DNA from: Periplaneta americana | Lineage: Eukaryota > Arthropoda > Insecta > Blattodea > Blattidae | Assembly: GCF_040183065.1 (NCBI RefSeq) | Contig: NC_091123.1 | Span: 110,892,821-110,956,820, forward strand | Direction: 5' to 3' | DNA length: 64,000 nucleotides | Shown: positions 33,420 to 44,874 of the stretch, in pieces | Numbering within the stretch: position 1 is the first letter of the stretch | Layout of the letters: each line of letters opens with the position of its first letter | The notes under the pieces: generated by a model | Databases searched by the model: none | What the model saw: only the letters and a program-made list of their open reading frames with translations | What the model was told of the DNA's origin: nothing | Made by a program: the position numbers and the translations under genes

Positions 33420-33925
33420 AAATCATATATGCACTACTGTGAAATTACCTGTACTACGGAAATAGCTGAGTTTCTCCTGTCATAAATAGTATAAGATCTA
33501 GCACCGACCGTTGAGGAACTCCAGACTTCGTGATGCGTCATTCAGAAGAGAAATCACCAACTAATGTACAATGCTGGTTTTCGCGAAAGTAGGATTGAAA
33601 CTAAACGACAGCATTATCTGATAAATTTAAGTTTTTCAATTTACACAAAAGGAGGTCAATATCAATAGTATCAAAGGTATTGCTGAAGTCAAGTAAAGTC
33701 AATAAAGTCCATGGCTTCACGTATATCCTCATTGACTCTTAGTAACGCAATTGTGGTGCTGTGGCCAGTCCTAAATCCTGATTGGTAATCATCGAGTAAG
33801 TCGTTATGGTACAAGTATGTTGTCAGTCGCTTGTGTACAATACGTTCCAGTACTTTTGATAATGCCGTTAGGATGCTAATAGGTCTATAGTCGTCCGGAG
33901 AAGTTGAGTTTTATTTTTGGGGAGA
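33420..33925 (-). pseudogene. Jockey/CR1-like reverse transcriptase fragment
   Basis: On the minus strand from about 33905 a clear RT core appears: SPDDYRPISILTALSKVLER (RT block 1) and DYQSGFRTGHSTTIALLR (block 2). DFSNTFDTIDIDLL, block A with the first catalytic Asp, is reached after a small frameshift. SGVPQRSVLDLILF, block B, has the canonical G after Q changed to R. The YADD block is not present, and the reading frame ends near 33470. This is a LINE in which the enzyme once primed reverse transcription at the nicked target. Now truncated at both ends. Confidence 0.85.
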
Positions 33926-34139
33926 GGACGGATAAGGGCTTTTTTTTTTTCAGAGGCTTGGAAAATTATCAGTAATAATTGAAGCGTTAAATATGTGTGT
34001 CAGTGTAAGTAGTATCTACATTTTGAGACAATTTCTCTTTTTTTCATTCTGAACCATTAAGTCCTTACTTTAAGGTTCACGCACTCTTAACAGCACGGGA
34101 AAACTGTCTTTTACTTTCATGGCCACAGTCTAAAGACTC

Positions 34140-34372
34140 GGGGCTTTAAAGGTATTTGTGTAGGCCATATCAACAAATAAGTTATCGATGGACCTAGTGA
34201 GAAAAGGCCAAGCATTCACCATGTGACTACTTGAGATTCGCCTTACAGTTGAGGAAAACCGCGGAAAAAACCCCTAGGGGGAATTGACCCACGCACGAGC
34301 GAAGCTTTCGGACAACACGCGTACAGCCTGAGCTTATATCTGGCGCTTGTGCGCTACTCCATCTCAAGGGTT
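34140..34372 (-). mobile_element. tRNA-derived SINE (family A group), minus strand
   Basis: In reverse: GAGTAGCGCACAAGCGCC..., GGGTCAATTCCCCC (weak B box), GGTTTTTTCCGCGGTTTTCC, CAACTGTAAGGCGAATCTCA. The same order of blocks occurs at 62163-62405 and 53805-54015. Confidence 0.65.
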
Positions 34373-34639
34373 ACATGACCCAAGATCTCTTGTTTGTGCT
34401 AGCCAGGTTTAATATTATAACGTTAAAACGGAGCTGGGTCATTCTTTAAGAACGACGTCTCAGGTAGGTTTCTTTTTCATCCATATCGAATGGTTGCATA
34501 CCAATTCTGCTCACCCTGAAAGCTGATTCCGCCATCAGCTACATCAAGTGTTCCTCTTCAGTCTGCTGTTCACGTCATATCTTTCTTAGTAATAGGCTTC
34601 CATCTCAATCTCTTGATCTGTCGACATCTATCAGGGACG

Positions 34640-34978
34640 GGCTTCAGTGCCTCCGATCTCCGAGTCCCGTAGAACTGCCAACAGTGCTACCTACCACTCT
34701 ATGGACATATATCACGAGAGTACGCGTAACATTGCTGGGGGGACTAGCCGGCAGCAAATAACGCACAAAGAAAGATGACGTATTTTCTGACACCACATGA
34801 TAACGAGAAAGAGGGTTGTGGAGATTGTTGGTACAGTCAAGGAAAGCTGGAAGAACACCGAGAAAATCCATATAATCTTCTTTCGTCCATAACCAGCATC
34901 ATGTTTACTGAAGTCGGGGATTGAACCCGGACTCTCTTCCTTAAGACCCACTCTCTGCCTGTGAGTCACCATGGCGGC
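34640..34978 (-). mobile_element. tRNA-derived SINE (family G)
   Basis: The minus strand begins at 34975 with GCCATGGTGACTCACAGGCA (A-box-like) and GTCCGGGTTCAATCCCCGAC (B box). It then runs through a body of about 250 bp to GGGACTCGGAGATCGGAGGC near 34645. Overlapping minus frames here are not genes. Confidence 0.55.
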
Positions 34979-34979
34979 T

Positions 34980-36170
34980 TAGGCACGCATAACCGAACCA
35001 ATAGAGTAGGCAACTCATCAGCAGACTGCTGCGCGGGGTACCGAAACATTAAGTTCTGAACGCATTGACCACTGTGTTGTGGAGAATGGGGGAGTGAGAG
35101 TGCAGTTAGGCCTACTCTTTGCCTCAACATTAAACATTCAGTCACAGAAGGACACAAAATAAATGTTCACGTTTACAAATATAATATATACAGTGCATTT
35201 CTAGTATAATAAAATAATTGTCTAACATTACATGTTTTAATTTGCATTATACTGTACACGTTTTAACAATATAAATCAATCATTTGTGTATGAGCAGAAA
35301 AGAAAAAAATATACAGTACTTATATAAAATACATTGCTTCACAATTTAATGCACAGAATTACAAGGTACATTCGCAACTTATCAAAAGAAAACTTTTTTC
35401 AAGAAGCGCTTTGAAATATTGTTGAAAGAGATGTTGGCAACTACCAACATTATACACAAATCTCGAAGAAATTCTTTTTTCATGTTTTATGTTTGATTTT
35501 AATGTTGAAGACCAGTTTTGACTGTAGGCCTATAATTAAATATTTCCCGTCTACCTTCTACTATTACATTGCTTTTGAAAGAATAGTTCTGTCTATCCTT
35601 ATACTTTTTTAACAATTTGCAAAATTCAGTGTTTTTTACCTTTAATGACAAAATATTCCTTTCCGAACTTCTCTATAAATTCGTTCTGAAAGGAACGCTT
35701 GTTCTTAATTTTCGACATGTTCCTCAGTAGTGTGAATTATGAAACAGCGAAATTAACACTAACACAAATATGCATGTATAAATAATAAAATAAATAAATG
35801 AAAAGAAATAAAATATACTTGTTTACTCATAAGATCTCAAGTAGGCTACGTGTGGTGATTGCAAGGACTCACGCCAAGCAGAATTAAAAAGGCGGTAATG
35901 TAATTTCTTACGAAACCAACTGTACTCTCACAGTGCCATCCTACCCCATGGGTGAAGACGTCATGCATACTCCGTGCGTTCATAACTTCAGTCTCACGAA
36001 TCGGTGACCCTAGGCCGCAGTCTCCTTATCAGGTATTGACTGATATGATCTGATGACTGAACCTATAAACATTTCCAAAACGTCTGAAATATTACGTCTC
36101 TATTTCAATTGAAAATTCTCAAAATCTTATTCAATTGTACACCATTCTTGCGTACTACATATTTCACTCG
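34980..36170. other. Unassigned DNA
   Basis: No element recognised. Composition is AT-rich from 35160 to 35820. Confidence 0.4.
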
Positions 36171-36171
36171 A

Positions 36172-36242
36172 ACTTGCCGAGATTTCAACCCGAGTCTTTA
36201 ACGTAAAAGCCGGCGCTCTAGCCGTCCCAAACTGAGCATCCT
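36172..36242 (-). mobile_element. tRNA-like SINE head fragment
   Basis: The minus strand has GGATGCTCAGTTTGGGACGG (A-box-like) then AGAGCGCCGGC, and GACTCGGGTTGAAATCTCGG (B-box-like). It is tRNA-spaced but degenerate. Confidence 0.45.
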
Positions 36243-36829
36243 ACAAAACCACTTACAAAAATACATTTCCGGAAGGAGTTATTTTCAGTAGTCAAAGTTA
36301 AATTCCGTTGCGGAAGAATATCTTATGACAAATCATTACTCAATGTTAAGTTCAACTGTGCTAGAGTCGCCCCATCAAAGCCGTTGGTACGGCTGTCACG
36401 TTACACTAGAGACTGAGATGGTAAGGATTTAAAAATACGTCGTTTAGAATGACATCTAATGGCACAACCTTTCTACTGGCTGACAGTGATAGCTGCATCC
36501 TGTACAAGAGTTTCTGGATGATACAACTCTTGAGAGACGCCAGCACTCTGAAAGGACTTGGAACAGCACATTACAGGCCATCTCAATCATTTGGCTCTTC
36601 GGCAGGTGGATCAGGCAACACAGCAGGTGTGCCTTGGCGCTAAACGAACCCGTGCTGGGCAGTTCACTTTTAATGAATTAAAATTGTTCTATCCTTCATT
36701 GTAATGATTATATTCAGTGCGATTATTTATCATTATCATGAAATGCTTGAGCACCATCAGTACTACTGCAATTCAACAAGATAGAATATAGTCATAGTCT
36801 ATATTCTAGCTCGCTGCTGCAAACTACTG

Positions 36830-36897
36830 CCACAAACATCTTCTTCACTGCTGCCACTACCAACATCATCGCTACCACCAACACCACTACTACCCTA
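36830..36897. repeat. ACC/ACT-rich low-complexity tract (left part)
   Basis: Compound CTGCCACTACCAACATC-type repeat. It resembles the tract at 37430-37950 and was probably continuous with it before two insertions. Confidence 0.6.
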
Positions 36898-37143
36898 GAT
36901 CATATATGTAACAGATAGGTCATCGCTATGTTAAAATCGTTTGCACTTTGAAGAGAACAACCGCCAGGATCGCCACCCCTCCGCCGTAAACGAACACGAG
37001 TTGGCAGTACAGTCCCTAATGCAATTCAAATGGGAATTATGACGTGACTCCTTATGTAACAACTAGATGGCAGCGTAGTAAACCTGACAAAAGTTGTTAA
37101 CGTCAAAGCCTATAAGGCCGACCTATCTGGGGTATATATGATC
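36898..37143. mobile_element. TA-flanked MITE, 246 bp
   Basis: Ends GATCATATATGTAACAGATA-GGTC and, in reverse, GATCATATATACCCCAGATA-GGTC; TA on both sides. No coding. The TIR form GATCATATATACCCC is one I recall from cockroach sequences. Confidence 0.8.
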
Positions 37144-37156
37144 TAGTACTACCACG

Positions 37157-37410
37157 GCACCACCTGTGAAGTAACGGTTAATGCGTCTGACCGCGAAACC
37201 AGGTGGCCCGGGTTCGATCCCGGTCGGGGCAAGTTACCTGGTCGAGTATTCTTCCGGGGTTTTCCCTCAACCCAATATGAGCAAATGCTGGGTAACTTTC
37301 GGTGCTGAACCCCGGACTCATTTCACCGGCATTATCACCTTCATTTCATTCAGACGCTAAATAACCTGAGATGTTGATACAGCGTGTAAAATAACCCAAT
37401 TAAAAAAACA
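37157..37410 (+). mobile_element. Full-length tRNA-derived SINE (family A)
   Basis: Closely follows the 24398 copy: GTGAAGTAACGGTTAATGCG (A box), GGTTCGATCCCGG (B box), GGGGTTTTCCCTCAACCC, GCTGGGTAACTTTCGG, GACGCTAAATAACCTGAGAT. Confidence 0.9.
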
Positions 37411-37429
37411 TTATTACTGCTTTCACAGG

Positions 37430-37869
37430 ACCATTGGTACTACATCACTACTACTATCACCAATGCTACCGCCAATAGGCTTACTATTGCTGCTATTGCT
37501 ATCATGGCCACCATTACAACTAATGTTACCACCACCAGCATTAGTATTACCATCACTACTAGGCCTACTATTATTACACCCACCACTACTGCTACTACTA
37601 CCACTATTACTACCACAACCGCTACTACTACTACTACTACTACTACTATTACTATTACTACTACTACTACTACTACTACTACTATTACTATTACTACTAC
37701 TACTACTATTACAACTACCATTATTATTATCATCATCACTGGTACTACTACTGCTACTACTACATACATATTACCACAACAACTACTATTACTGTATTAC
37801 TGCCACCACACAATTACTATTATTTGTACTAGCACCACAATTGTACTACTTCCACCAACAAAACTACAT

Positions 37870-37948
<79 letters not shown>

Positions 37949-37950
37949 AT
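37430..37950. repeat. (ACT)n compound microsatellite
   Basis: ACT, ATT and ACC triplets, purest at 37620-37735 and 37868-37948. Frames of 109-175 codons across it are poly-Leu, poly-Thr, poly-Tyr or poly-Val artefacts. Confidence 0.95.
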
Positions 37951-37954
37951 TGCA

Positions 37955-38848
37955 TGGATAGTTCATAAACTAGGCTTAGAGAAGGATTAGATTCATCCTA
38001 AATGCTTCAATGGGCTTACCTCTTCAGCATCGGATAGGCCTTTCCAAGACTAGGAACACACGAACATTGAACATTACCGTGTACAAGGAAGAAGATTTGA
38101 CGTCAGTGTTCTCGGACACAATCTTAAAATCTGAAATTTTGTACATAAGACTTCCAAAAAATGTGTATATATACTGCTCCGTCGATATAGGAGAAAGTCA
38201 ATGTTAATCTACTTAGATATAACACGCGGAGCAAGTCGCGTGCAATCGGCAAGCGGTAGAGCATATTATGCAATGCCCTAATGCAAAAAATGTAGACATG
38301 AGCAGGACCCACTGAAACTTACGTTTATTGTTGTTTATGATTACGAAGGTGTATTAATCACTCATTCTGTTTTCATAATTGGAATGCTCGTTGATGCTGC
38401 ATATTATAGTCACTTTGTGGAACATCATATACGACTAGCAATATGACAGAAGCGCCGAACTCTCTTGAATACCCATCCCATTATCCTTCGCAATGGCGCT
38501 CATTGTCACGTGGCTGCTCAAGTGATTAATTTACCATCATGTGAAATTGGATAATTCTGGAGCATCCTCCGTATTCTCTGGTCATCAGTCCCTGCGCCTA
38601 CGACGAAAGAACCACTGACAGGGGTAAGCTTTAGAAATAGACAGGTTTATTATAACAGCTGTAGAGCAGTCAATTAGAAGCTTAGAGGAAAATGACGCTT
38701 TGGATGGTATTCGTCACCTTTCATAGGTATGACGGGGGGTACGTGATACTGGAGCAGATTACGTCTTTCAAGATCTATAAGTATGCTAATCGTTCTTAAT
38801 TGTTCTTAATTATTAAAGTGTTGTCACTAATTTTCGAATGACCCATGT
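37955..38848. other. Unassigned DNA
   Basis: Nothing supported. Confidence 0.4.
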
Positions 38849-38849
38849 A

Positions 38850-38878
38850 TTTAATTAATTAATTAATTAATTAATTAA
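38850..38878. repeat. (TTAA)n microsatellite
   Basis: Seven TTAA units. Confidence 0.9.
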
Positions 38879-39088
38879 GTATTCAATAACATTTACGTAA
38901 AAATTATAAGTGGTTAATAGGAGAAGTAAAAGCGAAATACAAGAAACAAACCGCACGTGATAGGTAAATGGATAAGTACATAATTATAAGGACGAAGATA
39001 AATACTTTACCTTGCAAAGAAAAATAACTTAAAAGAAAATAAATAAGGTTAGCAAAAAACGAAAACTGTGAACGAATACAGAATTGTG

Positions 39089-39415
39089 TCCGGTCTCTGA
39101 TAACGAATTTGAATGACGTCATGTGCGTCAGGAATCACACCGACAGCTGAATTGTGGCGAGAGGTGACAGACAAGTAGTGAGTGATTTCATAATCAGAGT
39201 GCATGGTGTATCACAATAGCAACGCCCAAGAAAATCGAGCCTTTTTGGGAGGGGTACATAACAACCTTTTCCGATGCCAAGTACAGTTACGTGAAAATCA
39301 TAGGAGCCTGCAAAAAACGTGGTTTCGCTATTTCCAAGAAAGGCATCTTGTGTGTACCTAATAAGACTGGCAAAGCTCGGATGGGATTAATTCCAGAGTG
39401 GAAAAAGGCCTAGGG
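39089..39415. mobile_element. Half copy of the 8084-8761 foldback element
   Basis: One arm only: GTCTCTGATAACGAATTTGA, CAAGAAAATCGAGCCTTTTT, GATGCCAAGTACAGTTACGT, TTTCCAAGAAAGGCATCTTG and CAGAGTGGAAAAAGGCC align with both arms at 8084-8761. It is closer in detail to the right arm (shared CTGGCAAAGCT form and GTGATTCCTGACG-type variant). The second arm is missing. Confidence 0.8.
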
Positions 39416-39544
39416 CGGCTCGTGACGTAAAAGGTATGTGAAGCAGTGTTAGTCGACATTTAATTTTATAACAAAAATCATGTATAAGTTTATGCATATT
39501 AAATACCGGTATATTTAAAATACGTGACAATGATAATGATGATG

Positions 39545-39547
39545 ACG

Positions 39548-39583
<36 letters not shown>
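39545..39583. repeat. (AAT)n microsatellite
   Basis: About 12 AAT units, bordered by GAT units. Confidence 0.9.
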
Positions 39584-39584
<1 letters not shown>

Positions 39585-39639
39585 TAAAATCATAAATTAA
39601 CTGTAATAAATAATCATGCCAATTGTTTGAAGACAAGTT

Positions 39640-39900
39640 GAATCCTTTTGTTCATGGCAGCGAATTTATCAGTAACATCGTTGTGGAAAGGCTGATTTTT
39701 TTCATAATTTTGTGCACAATTTGCTTCTGCATTGAAATATTTGCGATTGACGAGCGTCTTTGTTGTGACATGCAGCTACGCAAATAGTTTTAATGTGATT
39801 CATGTAAGAAAAACTTCTTTCCGCGGACAAATTTGTTAATATACAGCTCAAATCCCTAAAGCACACTGTTTTTAGGAACAAATATTACTCGTAATTATTT
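39640..39900 (-). pseudogene. Possible hAT C-terminal dimerisation-region fragment
   Basis: The minus strand near 39835 reads SAERSFSYMNHIKTICVAAC, like the ERxFSxLxxIKT start of the hAT dimerisation region, then decays through stops. No other part of a hAT is adjacent. Confidence 0.4.
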
Positions 39901-40039
39901 AAATAGTTCTAATATAATTAATGTAATAAGAACAGTAGAGAAAATAATTACAATGCACACAACGCGATCTTTATGCACACTCGCTCACGAAACCGCGGAA
40001 AAATTTAAGTTTGTATAGGCTACAGCAGTACCTATACTG

Positions 40040-40690
40040 TTTTCGCTGTAAGAAAAATCCTAATGTACACATAAGCACGTTGCTGTCATACCCGTGATTG
40101 GCTCCCAGCCAAAACACTCACATGACGCAGGAAAATATAGTTCGTATTTGGAAACCATAATCTTGTATTATTTGAAAATAAAAAAATTGAAGTCTAGTTG
40201 TTAAATACGATGAAACATATAACTTCATTCATATGTAAAACACTATGTAAAAGAAAAGCTACTTTTATATTTTGTTATGTACTATGAACGCGGTTGAATA
40301 CCAACAGTAATACCGAGGTAGTCTGTTCTTGTAACAAGCTGGCGGCACTTGAGCTCGTATAGCTTTTGCATCCTCAGTGTGTATGTTTGTTAAACATAGG
40401 AGTGGAAACCCTCTCAAAAGCGAAGAAAAACAAATAGTCTTAAATGTATATAATAAGTTAAGTGAGTTTTAATTACAGAAATTATAAATTAAATGTTTCC
40501 TAAGCAAACCAATGCATACTAGTGAGGTTGGGCCTACTTGACGAGTAGCGGGAAATGTTTAACATGAAACAGAATGTACAACAGTAGGTGGGAACACGTA
40601 CTGAGAATCTATGGCGCCAAACAGCGGCCAATGAAGCCTCACTTCAGTCACGTGCTATTGTTTATATTAGGATTTTTCTTACAGCGAAAA
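40040..40690. mobile_element. Non-autonomous TIR element, 651 bp (copy 2)
   Basis: Second copy of the 13047-13678 element, with the same TTTTCGCTGTAAGAAAAATC ends. It differs mainly by a replaced segment at about 40360-40460. A 101-codon plus frame starting at 40588 runs out of its right end and is not a gene. Confidence 0.8.
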
Positions 40691-40694
40691 GATT

Positions 40695-41525
40695 ATACAA
40701 CCGTGATGGGAATTTATATTCTCACCACGCCTACAACGCTAATACCATAGCAATTTTTTTCAATTCCTCTTACATTATATTTCCACTTTTCTCAAGACTC
40801 ATGCTTGCTTCTTTAGCAAAACGGTTAAAAAAATTACAAATATATTCATTTAGTATAACTTTTCTATGGGCGAAATTAATTTTACGCTTTTAAATTTCTG
40901 TAATTTTCATTGTTACAGTTGGTTACCTGATTAGTCTCTTTGTCTTGTGACTCCTAACGCACATGATATCATTCAAGACGGGAGACCTTGGGACTATCTC
41001 TCACAAATCTCGGCCTGTCAGTTAACCCCTCTTCAAATCCTGTCTAACTTTGTCACAACCTCGGCATACCGTTAAGAAGAGTGTTACCTTTACTTTTGTA
41101 GGTTATTGAAGTGATATCATGGCATTTCTCGTGTGCTGTGGTGTAGTGACATTCAGTACTATTCTATTATAGAAGATTTTCAAGTTTTCGAATAGACACA
41201 TTCTATGAGATTATAGTCTACCACTTTTAATCAAGAGTTACTGCAAAATTTTGGGCCTGAAAATTCACGAAAAGAAGCCTGAAGTTTTTAATTTAAAAAA
41301 TGGGCAACGCTCGAAGGAAGAACTGAAAATGGTTCGTGAATAAGATTCCGATTGATTACGTTATCAGATTCACTTATTTAAGAGTTAGTAATGTACAATA
41401 GGGAAAATTTGTCTTTGCAAAATGAAATAGCATGTAATAAAGTAAGAAATGCATTACAATCAGTAGATAATAAATGCTTAAATAAAAGCTGAATATCGGG
41501 GTGAAGAATTTCTCAATATCGATAA
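40695..41525. other. Unassigned DNA
   Basis: No recognised feature. Confidence 0.4.
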
Positions 41526-41529
41526 TGCA

Positions 41530-42065
41530 CTAATCGATTAAAGAATCCTGTATAGTGTGGAGATCTGGGTAGTATGTTGTTTAGCAGAATCATCGACAAA
41601 TTGAGAAATAGAATTTGCAAAAAAAATTGTTTGGGTATACCGGAGAATGTTTCAGACCTAGCAGTTATTCTAGAATTGGTGATCAATATTAGTTTGTAAA
41701 TTAATTTAGAGAGAAAATCAACTATTTATGTAATATTAAGTTGAAAGATGACTCATCGATTGTTAAAAAAAATTGTATTTCGTGTATGAAAACTGAAAGT
41801 AGAATTGGTTGAAAGAGCTAGAATTGTAAATAAACAGATTATGTCTTTCATTGACTATGGAAAGAACTAGGGACATTAACAACTAGTACCATCGAAAAAG
41901 ATAAAAAAAGGGGTAAACGAAATAGGATTTATTTCGAAAGATGAAGGATCTAGGATCACTAAATTTTATAGGTCAAAACGGTTTGGGAGCAGAAAGAGTA
42001 TATTAGGATAAATTAAAGAGAGAGGGAACGGGAATGGCATGGTGGAGATTAGGTATTCGGAGGCC
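41530..42065 (+). pseudogene. Possible LINE ORF2 C-terminal fragment
   Basis: Around 41555-41690 the plus strand can be read, with shifts, as a YGxEIWG-like start, then FSRIIDKLRNRICKK and GIPENVSDLAVILELV. This is the pattern seen after the RT domain in several insect LINEs (CKxxLGxxxxxxNxAVxxELG). Downstream there are only short stretches between stops. Confidence 0.4.
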
Positions 42066-42075
42066 CAAGAGTTAA

Positions 42076-42264
42076 GGCTGGTTCACAATAAACCGGGAAC
42101 AAAAACGACAACGAGAACGGAAATATTGTTAAAATAAATGCATTTAAATGTGAGTATTCACAATTAACTATTGTGAATGCTCACATTTAAATACATTCAT
42201 TTTAGCATTATTTCCGTTCTCGTTTTTGTTGTCGTTTCCGTTTCCGGTTTATTGTTAACCAGCC
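42076..42264. mobile_element. TTAA-flanked hairpin MITE, 189 bp
   Basis: TTAA flanks both ends (42072-42075, 42265-42268). Ends GGCTGGTTCACAATAAACCG and, in reverse, GGCTGGTTAACAATAAACCG continue as a near-perfect palindrome through AACGAGAACGGAAAT to a central AATTAACTATTGTGAAT. A plus frame starting at 42177 reads out of it and is not a gene. Confidence 0.9.
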
Positions 42265-42369
42265 TTAAGAGAGGGAACGTAGAGGAAAGTACATTTAAAT
42301 GTTCCTTATATGGACAGGCTAAAGACACAATCCCTATAGCTCTAAATTGTTCGCAACTAATAATTGAAC

Positions 42370-42587
42370 GGTTCAGAGCCATAGTGGGCCAAGCGTCATT
42401 TATTAAAAACGGAGAAAGTAAGGTGAATACCATAGTTTAATGAAGATTGACATATCAGTTAGATTTACTGTGCATACTTTATATTACTTGCTATGTGTTT
42501 CCATTAAATTATGGTAATAGCTTCATTTTAACCCTTGTTTTCTACGTTTTTAATATATAGCGCTTGGCCCACTATGGTTCAGAACCC
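42370..42587. mobile_element. Hairpin-ended MITE, 218 bp (copy 1)
   Basis: GGTTCAGAGCCATAGTGGGC-CAAGCG at the left and, in reverse, GGTTCTGAACCATAGTGGGC-CAAGCG at the right. The interior matches 63793-64000 (TACCATAGTTTAATGAAGAT, TTTATATTACTTGCTAT). Confidence 0.8.
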
Positions 42588-42747
42588 TTCAATTTGAGAC
42601 AATTTTGGATAGATAGGGAATTTTTAACATCAATGCTAAAGTAGCATATAACAAAATGAACGGTCCCCTAAATGCTAGCAATCAAAATAAATTGGAAAAA
42701 TTTCTCTTTAGATGAAAATCAGCTTGGAAGAGAGGATGTAAACTTTG

Positions 42748-42794
42748 TAAGTGGGTGGGTGGGTGGGTGGGTGGGTGGGTGGATGGATGGATGG

Positions 42795-42830
<36 letters not shown>

Positions 42831-42840
42831 ACGGATGGAC

Positions 42841-42874
<34 letters not shown>

Positions 42875-42902
42875 ATGGATGGATGGATGGATGGATGGAT
42901 GG
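42748..42902. repeat. (GGGT)n then (GGAT)n minisatellite
   Basis: Eight GGGT units pass into about 30 GGAT/GGAC units. His-Pro-Ser-Ile or Met-Asp-Gly-Trp frames across it on both strands are artefacts. Confidence 0.95.
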
Positions 42903-43039
42903 GCAGGCAGACAGACTTCCCAATAAAATAACCTAGTATATTTGACGACAAATGAAAGAGCTACATATTCCCCTTTGGCGATGAACCCACTGCTACTTAA
43001 AACCATGCTGTAGGCTATCACCCTTATTGCTGTACCTAT

Positions 43040-43438
43040 GGGACACACTTTTCAGCGCAAACCGATTTTACACCTACAAACCTTGTTGATTTCTCCGTAT
43101 CCATTAGAACACTTCATTACACAAGCAGTAAGACGCGACGACGCGACGGTTGGATGCGGCTTTATTGTGAACAGATCCACTTACTTTCCAGGAAAGCTAA
43201 AGCGCGCATTACCAACTGCAGCACGCTCTCAACAAACGATCTAGCCGAGTGTCACTGTCGGCACCTCATTACTAGGCCTATATACGCGCTTTGTCTTTCA
43301 TGACATCTACGATGCGAAATGCCACGACACTGAAACTAAATTTAACGACTCGCGCTTATCACGTATTACATCAATGCACGTGTGACCCAAGTATAACACT
43401 GTTAACTCAGCTACGTTACTTTCCACTATTTTTATCAC
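43040..43438. repeat. Dispersed repeat, copy 1, left half
   Basis: Aligns with 51300-51639 (TTGTGAACAGATC-ACTTACTTTCCAGGAAA, GTCTTTCATGAC, GCACGTGTGAC). The right half resumes at 44730-44870 after the hAT insertion. The parent element is unknown; no coding seen. Confidence 0.75.
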
Positions 43439-44729
43439 TGAAGCCCGGATTTCTAAGCAAAATTCATATTCTTTTCCATGCTTTTAAAGGTCAGCAGAAA
43501 GGTTATACTTCGTAAGACACACCTGGATAAGCAGTTTTAATTATGTTTGTTAGTGCTTAGAAATGCTTATTTCGCATGAAAACGTTTTTGCTTACTTATT
43601 TTAGAATTTTTAATTAAAAGAGCATATTTTACCCAAAACTGTAATTTTAAAAGTACATATTTCACTCATTTATCACTGGTTCCCTGTTTTTTATTGGATA
43701 ATAAAAAATTAACTTCAGTCGAATGCGTAAAAGAACAATGCTAGGGTATGACCCAGGATGTTGTGAAATAATACTGCGTAGTTCTAATTAGGAAAGAACA
43801 TTGGGATTTCCCGCCAGCTTCTGCAACTAGGCAGATCAATTGGTTATCGCACTTATTGCGTTATCGGAATAATGTCATGTGCATAGCTGATGAATCCCCG
43901 AGTTCCAAGCTGCAGCGTGCAAGTTGTGCAACACGCGTTGGTTCAATAATGTGTGTGTGATTGCTCGCTGTTGTAGTTAAGGAATGTCACCCACAAAATC
44001 CTCTCGATCAGCATCCTTACGCAAATGAGTAAATGAGTTTGGAAGTAATATTTTCAGTAAGGACGGCAGTGTCTTATTTTGTTTGGTGTGTGAAAAGAAT
44101 GTTTCTGCGAAGAAAAGATATGGCATTATGCAGCATATTAATACAAGGCATAAGGAGAGGTTTAAGAATAAATTTAAGTTAAACCAGCAACTGATTAAAA
44201 GCAATGTGGGTGAACAATCGAGTTCTAGTGATACATGTTTCAAAGACTTGTGTTTAGGATTAGCAGATTCCGACATTCCATTGTGGAAATTGAACAATGT
44301 GCAGCTTCGGGTATCTTTAGAAAAAGACACAAACAAGAGGGTGCCGGACGAATCTACATTGCGCAAAAACTATATGCCACAGTGTTTTCAAGAACTAATT
44401 TTTAATATTCGGGATAAACTGAAGCACAAAAGCATATGGTTTTCTATTGATGAAACCACAGATGCATCAGGACAGTGCGTATGTAGTGCTGTAGTTGGTG
44501 CTATGAAAGCAGGCAGCAGATCATTTCTTCTTAATATACAAATACTTGACCGAGTAAATCATTCCAATGTTGCAAAATTTGTCAACGACTCGTTACTTTT
44601 CTTGTGGCCAGAAGGGGTTCGGTTTCCATGTATTCGAGTTTGCTTATTTTGGTGCTTATTTTCGCCATTTTTCGTGCTTATTTGCTTGCTTATTTTACTG
44701 TTTGATTGTGCTTAGAAACCCGGGCTTTA
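43439..44729 (+). mobile_element. hAT-superfamily element with internal deletion, 1,291 bp
   Basis: TTTATCAC stands on both sides (43431-43438 and 44730-44737), an 8-bp TSD. The ends are TIRs of about 21 bp: TGAAGCCCGGATTTCTAAGC-A and, in reverse, TAAAGCCCGGGTTTCTAAGC-A. The target is a dispersed repeat whose other copy (51300-53530) lacks this element, confirming the boundaries. The interior carries only the N-terminal part of a transposase, so most of the catalytic domain has been deleted. Confidence 0.92.
43984..44715 (+). pseudogene. CGGBP1-like hAT transposase, N-terminal fragment with premature stop
   Basis: From ATG at 43984 the frame reads MSPTKSSRSASLRK, then TGA at 44026, then continues in frame as VNEFGSNIFSKDGSVLFCLV. 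This is a BED-like zinc-finger region with the C-x-x-C pair at FCLVC and the IMQHINTRH His pair. Residues 85-190 match the family core: FKDLCLGLADSDIPLWKLNN, PDESTLRKNYMPQCFQELIF, IWFSIDETTDASGQ with the catalytic-region DETTD, and NDSLLFLWPEGV. After that point (about 44620) the family sequence stops and the frame runs through the element's right end in hydrophobic, non-homologous residues to 44715. Intact relatives are about 500 residues. The stop and the deletion both rule out an active enzyme, although the fragment from 44083 (210 codons) is fully open. CGGBP1, a vertebrate chromatin protein, is thought to derive from such a transposase. Confidence 0.85.
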
Positions 44730-44870
44730 TTTATCACCTTCATAAAAATGAAACATTGCTGTCTCGTTGATTTTCCGATGATCTCTGTACTCGAAGCAGA
44801 GGACTTGACCAAGAAAATTAGTATTTTTTTCTGAAGTCTTCTTATTGAGGAAAGAGTTTATGATAGGAAT
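44730..44870. repeat. Dispersed repeat, copy 1, right half
   Basis: Aligns with 53385-53525 (GCTGTCT-GTTGATTTT, GCAGAGGACTT, GAAGTCTTCT). Confidence 0.7.
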
Positions 44871-44874
44871 ATGA

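Noticed and set aside
37440-37990. Poly-Leu, poly-Thr, poly-Tyr and poly-Val frames
   Set aside because: Artefacts of the ACT/ATT microsatellite.
42672-43048. His-Pro-Ser-Ile and Met-Asp-Gly-Trp repeat proteins on both strands
   Set aside because: They follow the GGAT/GGGT tetranucleotide repeat in every frame.
44567-44770. Alternative 67-codon frame inside the hAT element
   Set aside because: Shadow of the transposase frame and of the right TIR.
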